From assembly GCF_012489685.1 (NCBI RefSeq), contig NC_080046.1:37969176-38033175 (forward strand): 64,000 nucleotides of DNA, in the 5' to 3' direction. The position numbers and the translations under genes are program-made. The notes beneath the pieces are model-generated. The model was not told where the DNA came from. It saw only the letters and a program-made list of their open reading frames with translations, and ran no database searches. The DNA is from Lotus japonicus. Lineage: Eukaryota; Streptophyta; Magnoliopsida; Fabales; Fabaceae. Positions 42,874 through 54,143 of this stretch are shown piece after piece (positions within the stretch are counted from its first letter, which is position 1; the number at the start of each line of letters is the position of its first letter).

Positions 42874-45489
42874 TGTAACACCCCGTTTTTAATTAAAATA
42901 TAATTAGTATTTTATTTTGATTAAGATTATATCGTATGGTGGTTTAATAGGCGATATAATAATACTTTAATGAAATAAAATATTTTCTGTGATGTTGGGT
43001 GTGTTTTATGAAATGGAAGAGAGTTAGGGGGTCAAAGTTAGGATTAAAATGGAGACAATGACTAGAAGAGATTTTAGGGTTTTTGTTTAGCCCTTGAGGA
43101 ATTAGGTTTAGATGGTTACTTAAGGATGGGGGCAGCATCTTAAAAAAAAAACCGTGTTCTGCTCTCTCTCTCTCTCTTTCAATTTCGTTTTCATATCCTT
43201 TTGTGCACAGTAAGTAACGATTTTTCTTCCTCTCTCAATTTCTTCATCATTACTCGCCTTTTCCTCCACAAAATCCACACCAAATCTCACCTTAAACTAC
43301 ACACGATTGGTAGATTGAAGGAAGAACCCTGATTCAAGTGGAAGGAGGCCGAGAATCAAGAAGAAAAGGGTCTAGGAGGCTTTGTACCGGTGTCATAGAA
43401 GGTAAGGGTCTGAATTTACCTTATATAATTGTAGTATAACAGAGGTTGAGTTTAACATGAAGGAAACCCCAACCTCTTTCAAAATTCAGAACTGAGATAC
43501 TGTGTTGTGTTTTAACATGTGGTGAGCAAAATTGATTTTGAGCGAAATTGAGGTTCTGGGGAAAAATTAGGTTCTGTTTCTGCCCGCAGATACCCTAACA
43601 GCCTGTGCTGTAGAGAGCATAACTCTCTCTACAGAATTCCAAATTTAGTGAAACCAATTTTTTATGAAAACTAACTCATAGGGTTATACTGGGTAATATT
43701 TTCATAATTTTTGAATATCTGGTTTAATACCAGAATTATCTGCCAGTTCACTCTGTTTCTGCCCGCAGACACCCTAACAGCCTGTGCTGTAGAGAGCATA
43801 ACTCTCTCTACAGAATTCCAAATTGGGTGAAATCAATTTTATATGAAAGCTAACGTATAAGGCTATGTTTGGTAAAACTTTCATAATTTTGGGACTGCTC
43901 GTTTAGTACCAGAATTATCTGCAAGGTTGCTATGTTTCTGCTTATTTCTAGGATTGATTATGGAACTGGTTCTGGTAATTGATGTGAGACATTTGATGAT
44001 TTTGTGTTGCTAGTTTGTCGGTGGAATAGTAAATGATTTGTTAATTATATTGAAGTGTTATTTTGTGCAATTTTGGTGTGATTTCCGTTATGGAATTTGG
44101 TGAGAAAATATTTTATATATTTGGGGCTGGAGTGGTCTCAAATTGCATGTTTTAATTAATGAGTTTTTGCACGAAATACACTTCATTTAGTCAAGAGGCA
44201 ACGTGTCGGTTTTCCTCGGAAAATTGGGGCTTGTCCCAGAACTGGAGTGGTCCTGAAAGTCTGGAGTGGACTTCAACAGCTTCTACGACGATAGGCGTAA
44301 AGGCATGATTAGTTCCACAAATCTCACTGCACTGACCATAGTAAACCCCTTCTCGTTGTACCGAAATAGATATCTGATTTAAACGACCAGGTACAGCATC
44401 ACATTTGACACCTAAGGAAGGTACAACCCAACTATGAGGTACATTAGCAGGTGTTACAATAATACGTAGATGAGTTTTGGCTGGTACAACCACTCTATTG
44501 TCAACTTCTAATAAACTCGGGGATACCTCTAAGGTTAACAATTGGTACCACAGGCATGCATTGAAGTCTCACACACTAAGTTTCACGTTTTCAGTGGTTT
44601 TATGTGGTTGGTGAATTATTTTGCTGTTGTGGTGAAGTCGTGAAGTTGAATTATTATTCTTCTTAAAGCTTATAATTTTCCGAAGCAATAATAAGAATTT
44701 TGAAACTGTCTTGAGAGCAAATATTATAATCACTCAGATTTTAAAGAAAAGGTGAAGAGTTTATAAAGCAGAATCTGAATTGTTTACTTGCTCTTTGCTA
44801 TGCTATATTTTATACAATGTAAGTTCTTACCCTTCTGTTGGAATGATGTTCTATGCGACATCGTACATATACTGGAGGTAGAGATGGGGCTCATGAGGAG
44901 TAGCTTTGGAGAGTCTTAGTTTATGTTATTATTATTGTTATAATAAAATAAAGTGTCTTGCTCTGTAATGTAACACAGGGTAGATATTTTACGTTACTTT
45001 TGTATTTCTGTTGAGAGGATTTTATAACCTCTCCTTATGGAAGTTGTTGAATCATTTTCTAAATTATGGCGATGTCGTACTGTTGATGGCCGAAGTGCTT
45101 ATGAAATTCATTTATGAGTATGATGAATTTTATTGGAATGTCATGAATGATAAATCTATTTAAATAAGTGATTTTATGCATCTTAGGATTATCTGGCTGG
45201 TTTAGAAATTTTATTGGCAGGTCTTCTTATTTTAGAAATGCTGAAAATACAGAGGAAACTCTATTTGTCTTTTTATATAAATCATTGGGATACATATTTT
45301 GTCTGTTGTGTTATGCATGAAAGGTAGAAACAATTCATTCTTTGAAAACTATATGAACTTATAAATTTTCAAACACAATCAGTGTTAATTTTAATGAGTT
45401 TTCGTGACGAAGTGTAATACTCCCTAGATATGTTTTTTAAACTCTGATAAACATTTTTAAATAAAACAATGGGGAAAGGGGGTGTTACA
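42874..45489 (+). repeat. 3' LTR, carrying a mitochondrial insert
   Basis: 2616 bp, homologous to the 5' LTR, with the unoccupied CCGGT site. About 245 bp of mitochondrial cox2 replace about 30 bp that are present in the 5' LTR at 40469-40498. Confidence 0.9.
44275..44518 (-). pseudogene. cox2: Nuclear copy of a mitochondrial cox2 fragment
   Basis: The minus strand encodes about 81 residues of cytochrome c oxidase subunit II. It includes [20 protein letters not shown], the [15 protein letters not shown] block, and the copper-A segment [13 protein letters not shown] with both Cys and the His ligand. The similarity stops at PIVVEAV. In mitochondria the protein carries electrons from cytochrome c to the oxidase core. 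Here it has no start, no membrane helices and sits in an LTR, so it is a NUMT. The Thr codon ACG before PIVV and the Pro codons in TPANVPHSW are positions that plant mitochondria usually edit in RNA (family knowledge), so the donor was DNA, not edited mRNA. Confidence 0.9.
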
Positions 45490-45907
45490 GTAGTGGCGGC
45501 AATGGCAATGGTGGTGACAGTGGTGGTGGATGGTTGTGTTGGTGGCGGCGGCGGTGGTGGTGGAGGGTGGGAGCGGCGGCAGTGGTTGTATGAAGGTCTC
45601 AACGATGGTGGTAGTGGTTGCGGCGACTACAGTGGTTGTGGTGGTGGCGGTAGTGGCAGCGGTGATGATGGAGGGTGGTAGCTGGCGGTTGATTAAATAT
45701 ATTGAAGTAGTTTATACAATGCACTCTTATCATGCCTTATCCCTCATCTATAGGGTGAATTAAATAATTCATCATTTTGATATATAAGAGAAGATTGATG
45801 TATAAGCTTATACAATACAATGTGAGCACCAAACAATAAATAAGTCCATAATGTATTGTATAAGCTTATACTATCATGCAGAATATGTCGTACCAAACGA
45901 GCCCTAA

Positions 45908-46300
45908 AAGACTTGAGAGTGGGTAATGGGAGTATGGGACAATCGGTTAAAAACGGTAAAACAAAAACAGAATTATATCCTTAAAGAAAAATTTGTTGAA
46001 ACGATGGGTCAATCCAACTCGACTTGTTTAGCTTCCAACCCGTTTTAAAAGTGAATTATGTAGGTTGGGTCAAAATGGACTGAAGGATCTCAAACCACTT
46101 CACCCGTTTAGGGGATGTAGATTAACCTGACAAGTCAAATCCTTTTTGCCACCCCTATCAAAATGTAAGAAAATATAGGAGAGGACAAGACCAGGGAAAA
46201 AAAACATACAAATTTGTGAAGTTCTATGTTATCAAGAGCCCAATGGAGGCTTTGTGTGCATAAAATTGGAAACAACCACACCTCTAAGGTGTTGGTTATG
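45908..46300. repeat. Tandem unit 1, flank part
   Basis: Host-like AT-rich text downstream of H2 (ACTTGAGAGTGGGTAATGGG to GGTGTTGGTTATG), repeated at 46817-47207. Together with 37729-37830 and 45495-45907 it makes unit 1 of the duplication. Confidence 0.85.
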
Positions 46301-47207
46301 CAATTTGGTGGCGACACTGGTGGTGTGGTAGTGGTGATATTGGAAGATGATGAAGGTGGCAGTGGTGGTGGATGGTAGTGGCGGCGGCAGCGGTGGTGGT
46401 AGTGGCGGTAGTGGCCATGGTGGTGACAGTGGTGGTGGATGGTTGTGTTGGTGGCGGCGGCGGTGGTGGTGGAGGGTGCGAGCGGCGGCAGTGGTTGTAT
46501 GAAGGTATCAACGATGGTGGTAGTGGTGGCGGCGACAACTGTGGTTGTGGTGGTGGCGGTAGGGGCAGCGGTGATGGTGGAGGGTGGTAGCTGGCGGTTG
46601 ATTAAATATATTGAAGTAGTTTATACATTGCACTATTATCATGCCTTATCCCTCATCTATAGGGTGAATTAAATAATTCATCATTTTGATGTATAAGAGA
46701 AGATTGATGTATAAGCTTATACAATACAATGTGAGCACCAAACAATGAATAAGTCCATAATGTATTGTATAAGCTTATACTATCATGCATAATATGGCGT
46801 ACCAAACGAGCCCTAAAAGACTTGAGAGTGGGTAATGGGAGTATGGGACAATCGGTTAAAAACGGTAAAACAAAAACAGAATTATATCCTTAAAGAAAAA
46901 TTTGTTGAAACGATGGGTCAACCAACTCGACTTGTTTAGCTTCCAACCCGTTTTAAAAGAAAATTATGTAGGTTGGGTCAAAATGGACTGAAGGATCTCA
47001 AACCACTTCACCCGTTTAAGAGGATGTAGATTAACCTGACAAGTCAAATCCTTTTTGCTACCCCTATCAAAATGTAAGAAAATTTAGGAGAGGACAAGAC
47101 CAGGAAAAAAAAATACAAATTTGTGAAGTTCAATGATATCAAGAGCCAAATGGAGGCTTTGCGTGCATAAAACAACAAAAAACCACACCTCTAAGGTGCT
47201 GGTTATG
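46301..47207. repeat. Tandem unit 2 (about 907 bp), uninterrupted
   Basis: Starts CAATTTGGTGGCGACACTGG inside the GGT core of H2, includes the right end of the MITE (to 46813) and 390 bp of flank, then stops at GGTTATGCAATTTG. It corresponds to unit 1 without the retrotransposon. The core reads GGTAGTGGCGG uninterrupted, confirming the GTAGT insertion site in unit 1. Confidence 0.9.
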
Positions 47208-47212
47208 CAATT

Positions 47213-47660
47213 TGAGGGTCTATTTCGTATATTGTATAGTATAAAATTTAATAGTATTAGATTTGATAATGTTAGGTCTGATAAGATAAAACTTGATAAA
47301 AATTTAATAATATCTCGCATTTGGTGATATATTGTATAAGTGTATAACGTATCATATTGTTTAAATTGATACAATCATATGTTTGGTGGTGGCGCTGACG
47401 TCAAAGGGTGGTAGTCGAGGCAATAATGTTGGTCGCGGTAGAGTGGTGGTGGAGAGGGTAGATTGGTGGTGGTGATAGTGGCGTTAGTGGCTGTGGTTGT
47501 AGCAATGACAGTGACAGCGGTGGTGGGGAGGGTTGTGGTGGTGATTGTGGCAATGAGTTAAATATTTTTAAGTAACTTATATTTCACAATCTTAACGGAT
47601 CTTATATTTTTAAGTAAATAATATTATCAAGCCTAATACGGCGTACCGAACGAGTCCTGA
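47213..47660 (+). mobile_element. PIF/Harbinger-type MITE with GGT core (H3)
   Basis: 47216-47657: ends GGGTCTATTTCGTA and GTACCGAACGAGTCC, TGA on both sides. Subterminal TATAGTATAAAATTTAATA text and a GGTGGTGG-rich core at 47383-47560. It is shorter and more diverged than H1 and H2. Confidence 0.75.
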
Positions 47661-48859
47661 AAATTGCCGATTTTAATTTTATTCCACATTGAATTTTAGA
47701 ATCTATCATATGCTCATTTGTTACCATTGATAGTTTGATACCTATAATTCTTTTTGACTTTCATCATTGACAGATTAATTCTTTAAAAATTATGCATTGA
47801 GATTTCATGGAAATTTTGATGACAACTTTTTTTATTCATCAACAAATATCATAATACAATAATTAGGGACAAAACAAACCTCACCACTTCTATTTGACTC
47901 AACTTGGATCATAGACTCATAATCATAAGTAACCGCCCTCTGATTTTTTCTTTTTTCTTGTACCAACAGTTTTACATTAACAAAAACGGGAAAATTACAT
48001 TTTTTTGTTGCAACGTGGTCCATGTGTTCATTTCTCTGGATTTTACCAGTTTTAAACCACTTTCAATAATTTTTTGATTGCAGCAAACTATTAAGTTCAA
48101 TTAAATTACTTTCTTGATTTGGGAAAAACATGTCACTCACATGGGAATAACATTATTCATACGAAAAATGATACTATGAAGTAAGAAACACACAAACCTA
48201 TGAACTGCATTTTAATTATTAAGCTAGTCATCTATAATAAAGTATTGCGGGCTGTAAAATTGGAAAAAAGGAAAAGAAACACCAAAAATGATTAATCAAG
48301 AGAAAAATAGTAGAAAAAATCTTCGCTGCCATTGATTTATTCATTGATTTCCAGCAATGGAATCAGAGGACTTGTCCCCTTTTGCTGCTCTGATAATATA
48401 GCAGCACTTTTCTTGCACATTATCATCATTAACTCATTACCATTACTTTTCCAATGGTTTTATTCATCTTTGGGTTTCTTTCTCTTTTAATACTGAGCCC
48501 AGTTCAGGATTTTCTACTTTTTTATGACACACAATTCTCACTCTCTAAAGAATTTTATATAGTTCCACCCATTTCAATAACCAATCATTAGAAGTCTTAG
48601 AAAGCAATTGAAACCATTAAACAACCAAAGACCAACTGATAAAGATCCCCAGTCCTTACTCCCCTAACAGCCACACTGGCCCAGCAACCACATACCCAAC
48701 TCAACCATCACTACTCTCCCGGAAACATGAAGACCCAAGAATGGAAAAGTTCAAGGATTGCAAGTTCTGCAAATAGCTAGAGGAAAGGGATTTTTACAGT
48801 CATATGACCTTAATTTTCCCCTTCTAGCAGACTATTAACAAGGACGGAAAATCTATGTT
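47661..48859 (-). other. 3' flank of the J-protein gene
   Basis: AT-rich, no reading frame. 47863-48859 is duplicated at 31932-33328, and 47700-47862 at 19270-19432. It probably holds the 3' UTR and polyadenylation region of the gene at 48860-49951. Confidence 0.6.
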
Positions 48860-49951
48860 TTAAGCACGAATTGACACTGCAGAAGGCATGCCTGCAGAAC
48901 TGCTGGATTTCTTGTCTTGAGAAACGGCAGAAGTTCTTCCCAGATTGATGGGGTTATTCTTCTCCCGCGAAGTAATTGATGCAGCTCCTTCAAATTTTCT
49001 TTTCTCGCCTGAATGCTGCTTAAAACTTGCAGCAGTAACAGACGACGATCCATCTGGACCAACAAAACCAGGCATTCTTGAGGGAGGACCACGCTGGAAG
49101 CTTATATTGTTAAAAGAAGAAATGCCTGCAGAACTGCTGGATTTCTTGTCTTGAGAAACTGCAGAAGCTCTTCCCGGATTGATGGGGTGATTCTTTCCAG
49201 CATGATGTTGAGACTTCTGATCATGTTGCCGAGAAGCCGAATAAGATGACTTAACAGCATTAGGAGGCGGACTCTTCTCTATAGCCTTAAAAGCTTCCTT
49301 ACAATTGGGACATAGGATAGTTTGATTCAAATAAACCCTGAGATGCTCAAAATGTACCTTGCACCTACACACAGTCCAAAAGGTACCCGGCATTTTATGT
49401 GGACGAGGAATGGAGGGTGAAGGTGGTGCCCGGGCATTATTATTTCCAGTTCTCCCATCTGAGGTTGCATTCTTCTTAGGATTATTAGAACCACTTGAAC
49501 TGGGTGCTTTGGATTGAGCCCCAACATGGTTGCGAGCATTATGCTGAAGTCCACCCAAACCCCTGATGTTGTTGTATGCTAGTCTCTTGGCCTTATCAGA
49601 TAGTAAGCTCCATGCCTCTGAAACAAGCTTAAATGCACCCTCTGCACCTAAAGACCTATTTTTGTCAGGGTGAAGACTGAGAGCCAATACCCTGTATTGC
49701 TTTCTAATTGTCTTCTCATCAGCAAAGGGATCCACCCCAAGTATACCATACCAATCCATTTGTCCATTTATTTTATTCTCAGCAGAGATATAAACATTCA
49801 GAATTGACAGAAACTGGGGAAGACCCTCCAGTGCAGGATACAAATTCCGAGCCTTGAGAGCCAACTTTTTTGCACCAGCATATTCCCTTAGAGAAAATTT
49901 CTTCTCAGCTATTTCCTTGGCCCTAGCTGCCTCATCTTTGTTGCAATCCAT
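48860..49951 (-). CDS. J-domain (DnaJ/Hsp40) protein with zinc-ribbon-like segment
   Basis: 363 residues, ATG 49951, no intron in the coding part. Residues 1-63 form the N-terminal helical region seen in a plant J-protein family (EAARAKEIAEKKF). The J domain is at about 66-130 with the HPD signature at 94-96, which stimulates Hsp70 ATPase. A basic Ser/Asn linker follows, then a zinc-ribbon-like part at 190-222. There the first pair reads C195-R-C197, one residue shorter than the usual CxxC, while CPNC at 214-217 is normal. Two near-identical blocks (PINPGRASAVSQDKKSSSSAG at 256, again at 334) follow. Larger relatives of 650-750 residues end in a DUF3444 domain that is missing here, so it is a short form or a truncated gene. 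Probably nuclear or cytosolic (inferred). Confidence 0.85.
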   Translation of the reverse strand: MDCNKDEAARAKEIAEKKFSLREYAGAKKLALKARNLYPALEGLPQFLSILNVYISAENKINGQMDWYGILGVDPFADEKTIRKQYRVLALSLHPDKNRSLGAEGAFKLVSEAWSLLSDKAKRLAYNNIRGLGGLQHNARNHVGAQSKAPSSSGSNNPKKNATSDGRTGNNNARAPPSPSIPRPHKMPGTFWTVCRCKVHFEHLRVYLNQTILCPNCKEAFKAIEKSPPPNAVKSSYSASRQHDQKSQHHAGKNHPINPGRASAVSQDKKSSSSAGISSFNNISFQRGPPSRMPGFVGPDGSSSVTAASFKQHSGEKRKFEGAASITSREKNNPINLGRTSAVSQDKKSSSSAGMPSAVSIRA

Positions 49952-52140
49952 ATATTCCCCGTTGTCTCAACTCTCAATATGTTGCTCTGTCACCTAGCTA
50001 AAAGACATGAAAGAATTTAACAATTAGAGCTTGATTCTATAAACATGAACACTTTGAATTAATGAACCTTCAATCATGCCACAGACCCAAAGAAGAACAA
50101 AAAAACATTGAGAGATGCCCCTAAAATTCTTTAGGTAGCGAATAAACAATTATAAGTAAGCCAGCATTTCAGAGTTCTCTGTCACAAATATAGCAAACTA
50201 GTAATGGATAAATCAATGGTGCAAGCAATTCAAGTATTCAACAGCAATTCAAGTATCCAACATGAACTACAGTCATGTTTTCTGTCATAAAAGATTCCTT
50301 GTCAATGCTAAAGGCTTTCCAAACACCAGAAACATAAAGTTCATACAGCATACTTCACAAGATTATTTTAACAAACGAGGCCCTACTCAACTTCTCACTC
50401 AAAAAATTTAGTCAGCAAGGGTATTTCTTATACAAGCAAGAGTATTGTTAATGGAGAATGACACTATGGCAGAAAGCCAAAAACAGAACATATTTGACAA
50501 AGGCAGATGCTGGATGGCAGATTATGACAGAATATCGGCCATGGCGACTTGCTAGAATTCTCCCATGAGAATCGGCCATGGCGGACATTTGACAACACTA
50601 CAAGCAATCAAATTTAATTAAAAATCATGGAATCATAATGATGTGAAGACAAACTAGATTAAGCGTCTGGGAAGTAAATGGACAGTAAGTTCTACATTTT
50701 CTTTCTCTAAATATCTGGACAAGTCAATCCCTACCGGCAGTCAAAAAATAAAGAGAAGGGGAAAATTTTCAAAAATTTAATGAACCCATACATTCAGAGA
50801 CGTTAGACACAAATAAGAACAGATGTTTCCAAAAAAGGGGCAAAAAAGATATGACCAATATTTATATGATTGAAGCATAAACTTATTATATATCTAACAT
50901 CAAAACTCTAACATATTTACAAAACATGAAACTAGTAAATGTCAAATCTCAGAATTTATAAATATTGATTCTTGTTTACAAGAGTTCTTGTTTTTAAAAA
51001 ACATACCATATATTAAGCAGCTCTTTCTTTCCACACTAGAAAAGAAGACAGAAACTATGACAACTGTTGGCAGCATTTTCAAGTATTGCCATCGGTTAAA
51101 TTCGATTTTCCATAATGCAGCAACTAGTAAACCAAATATTCAACAAAATCCTATTCATAGATTACCATGAAATACTTTTATGGATTCTATTCATACTCAC
51201 ATATCGAATAACAAATGTCTACAATTCTATTCCCTCTGAGCTCACTAAGGCTGAGAGCTCACTGACTCTTTTAAAACTAAGGACATCTAAAGTAAATTTG
51301 TTTCAAAATCCCTCCTCTCCCCTCATAAACCAAACAAGAACTGAGTTATTTCCCCGCACTCCACTCATCTTAACCAAACATGATAACAATAAAAATCTCT
51401 CCTATCATGCCCTCTCTTCCCCTCCCCTCCATCAAAATCTCTCCCACCCCCTTCCTTCCAATGAACCAAACACACCATAAAAGGGGAAAACAGAACTGAA
51501 CCACAAAATGTCATGAATATACAAAAGATTATACTTACTAGAACCATTTTAAAAATATTTTCAACCCATTTGAAAACTCAGCTCAATACAGCAAACCCTT
51601 ATTTTTTCGGTTCCGTTGGAGACAATATCAAAGTCTAAAGTAACAACCAACAACACTAAGTCCTATCAATACCAGAGAAAAAAAGAAGTGAAATATCAAT
51701 AAATAGACAAAACCCTAGAATTTAATTGTTGATAGCAATCACAAATCATCTGATAAACACAATTCTTGACCCACACAAACAGAACAAAGACAGGTACAGC
51801 AAAGAATTCAGACAAACTCATGTCTCACCCTAACGAAGAAACACGTTGAAAAACTAGGATCTACACTACAGGGATATCACATGCATTTTCAAAAAAACAC
51901 ACAACGGTCGAAATTCAAAATGAAGAATTTCTGCAGTTCAAACCCCAAATTTCGTTGCAACCCCCAATCTAACAAGCAATTCAAAAGCAAAAATGAAGCA
52001 TTTTTGAAGGTGATAACAATGGGGAAGTGATGAAGGAAGTGAAATACAAGCATTTGAGAGTACCTGTGACTCTTTGAGTGTTTGGAATTTGAATATGAAA
52101 AGACACAATCACCATGTACAATGACCTCTCTATTGCTCCC
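49952..52140 (-). other. Leader region with probable 2-kb 5' UTR intron
   Basis: On the minus strand a donor CAG|GTACTC lies at 52064/52063 and an acceptor TTTTAG at about 50000-49998. This leaves a 40-50-base second leader piece before ATG 49951. The intron is AT-rich. It includes, at about 51230-51480, a pyrimidine-rich MITE-like stretch that ends AATGAACCAAACACACC. No gene is seen in it. Splicing is predicted, not proven. Confidence 0.5.
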
Positions 52141-53670
52141 AAATTACTTATGAGTTATGAGAATGGCCTTTTGTTTAACATTTTAACCCAAACACAACTA
52201 ACTATGGTTAAATTTTAACTCATGGTTTATTTAACTATGGTTAGAAGATATTAACAAATAGGAGAATGGGCCAAAATGTTACTTACCTCATTTTCCTTGG
52301 ACTAAGTAACATTTTGTTCCATGTGAAATGAACGAATTTTTATTTTAATTTTTCTCTACACTTAAGGAAATAAGAAGAGAGTAAAACATATAAAGAAGAC
52401 ACAAATAATAAAATAAAATAAAGGAGAAATGTGATTAAAAAAAAGACATGCCTTGAAGAGAGCACTCCTAAGATTACCCTGCAGCGCAATAGTAGCACTT
52501 TATTTGTGTCACGCAAACTCTCAAAGAAGTGTTAATCTTAAGCTTTTGTCTTAGATTTTCTTGGATGATCCGAAAATATGAAAAAAAAAAAAAAAACTCC
52601 CTTTATATACAGGAAGAAGAAGAAAGAGGTCAGAAGTTTTGGCAATGTGGGACTAAAAGGAGTTGACTAATGGTTGACTTCACTATAAAATTTCAAATTT
52701 TTTTGTTAATTTTGGTGTGTCTTTTAACTATCCAAACATTGGAATCACGTCTTTGTCTCCAAATTATAATTGTAGATGACAACAACATCTTTCAAATGTC
52801 ACAAGTTTCAAGCAAAACGGTGGTCTACAACTCTATACGTGCCCTTGAATACATCTCCTCCATGAACATGTTGTAGCAACATCTTAATTTTGTCTTATAA
52901 TCCGAACATCACTGAGAGTATACACCTAATTTAGCTCTTGGATTATTCATAACAATTGTAGAATTTTGTCCTAACTTTTCAACTAGATAAAGATCACCCC
53001 AATATCATTTATATGGCGTAAAATACGCTCAAAATAGTGAAAGTGCACCCATTTTCCTTTTCAAAATAGAACATGTGCAATTCATTCAAATTTAATACTT
53101 TTAAGATCAAATTTATAATTGAAGATCTCACTCCAAGCTTAGGAAGCACTTCACACCTCTTCACACCTTCCTTTCTAGTTACTTTTTTTATTTCCATATT
53201 TTTCTTCTTAAAAAACTTGGACAATTCATTCAAATTTAATTTTTTTACATGAAGTTTATAAATGCAGATCAAGACACACTAAAATAAGCTTAAGAAACAC
53301 TTGAAATCATTTCGCACCTTTCCTTCGTTGGAAGCTTTTTGATCCAACAGCCCTCCAAAATGGGGGAAGGAAGAGATCCCACTAAGCTTCCTCCACGAGT
53401 TCCAACAAGAATGCCTTCGGATTTGCGATGTCGTAAGAGAAGAATGAGGAGAACATGACCTCGATGATGCGGAAGGAGGTCTAGTACATGGCGACGCTGC
53501 AAACAACCACTCTCTTCTATGCCTGTGAGGACTTTGTTGAAGGTGGTTGGGGTATGGTTAGGGTTACGATTTCTACTATACTAGAGCATAGCAAAGACTA
53601 ATCATAGTTGTTATAGTTAGTGGGTTCCCCCTTTCAATTTTCCTAATTAATTTTGTTATTTTTAACTAAT
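52141..53670. other. Gene-free stretch, upstream of the J-protein gene
   Basis: The promoter of the minus-strand gene should lie at 52140-52600. No clear TATA box could be fixed. The rest is AT-rich with a poly(A) run at 52580-52595 and a short direct repeat near 53080 and 53225 (CATTCAAATTTAAT). Short frames at 53279-53506 have no recognisable motif. Confidence 0.4.
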
Positions 53671-53903
53671 TATAAGCTAGGCTTAAATGCACTTTTGGAC
53701 TCCCAAGTTTACATTTTTTGCGATTGTTGACCCTGATCTTATTTTTCTACGAAACGAGACCCTCTCCAGGCAATTTACATGCAGAAGATGGCTAGTCTTT
53801 TTTCTTGGAGAGGGTCTCGGTTCGTAGAAAAATAAGATAAGGGTCAACAATCGCAAAAAATGTAAACTTGAGGGTCCAAAAGTGCATTTAAGCCTATAAG
53901 CTA
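53671..53903. mobile_element. Foldback Mutator-type MITE with 9-bp duplication
   Basis: 53680-53894, 215 bp. Ends GGCTTAAATGCACTTTTGGA and its inverse. The arms pair over about 90 bp (GTTTACATTTTTTGCGATTG and inverse). TATAAGCTA stands on both sides (53671-53679, 53895-53903). Same family as 18335-18619. Confidence 0.93.
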
Positions 53904-54143
53904 TTATAAAGTGTGTGTAGGATTAGCTTACTTTATATGAACTCTACTACGAGTCTAAATAGCATACATGTATGAAGTTACATTTTGTTGAATAATAATA
54001 AGAGTTTTATCTCAGTTCACATGAGTCACACTTACTTTAATGGTACTACAGCTTATCTTTTAGATCTACCTTCTTTGAGTAATGACAAAGAACATAAACG
54101 AAGGAAGAAGATCTACTAATCTAGGTGGAAGAGGACATGGTAT

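Larger units (their letters stand above)
37826..45494 (+). mobile_element. Long-LTR Ty3/gypsy element, gag-only derivative
   Basis: 37831-45489 with a GTAGT duplication on each side. The 5' LTR 37831-41561 includes a solo SIRE-like LTR. The 3' LTR is 42874-45489. The 1.3-kb interior has a primer site, a gag with three stops, a protease stub and then the last 15 codons of a chromodomain, so about all of pol is deleted. The element cannot move by itself. LTR starts TGTAACACCCCG and ends GGGGGTGTTACA, unlike the TGTAAGG family at 19988. Confidence 0.9.
37619..45907 (+). mobile_element. PIF/Harbinger-type MITE with GGT/GGC core, interrupted (H2)
   Basis: The ends are GGGTCCGTTTGGTACG (37622) and CGTACCAAACGAGCCC (to 45904), near-perfect inverses, with TAA on both sides. 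The core is G-rich triplet DNA (GGTGGTGGC, GGCGGCGGC) at 37729-37830 and 45495-45680. A 7.7-kb retrotransposon sits in the core at 37831-45489. A partial second copy follows in tandem at 46301. Confidence 0.8.

Noticed and set aside
44191..44541. Functional nuclear cox2 gene
   Set aside because: Only about 81 codons, with no membrane helices, start or targeting sequence. Both ends run into LTR sequence.
45469..46672. Gly/Val-rich frames
   Set aside because: Same triplet-repeat artefact in the G-rich MITE cores. They occur in more than one phase and in both tandem units.
53279..53506. Small Ser/Arg-rich frames
   Set aside because: Two overlapping phases are open, no motif is present, and no splice context is visible.
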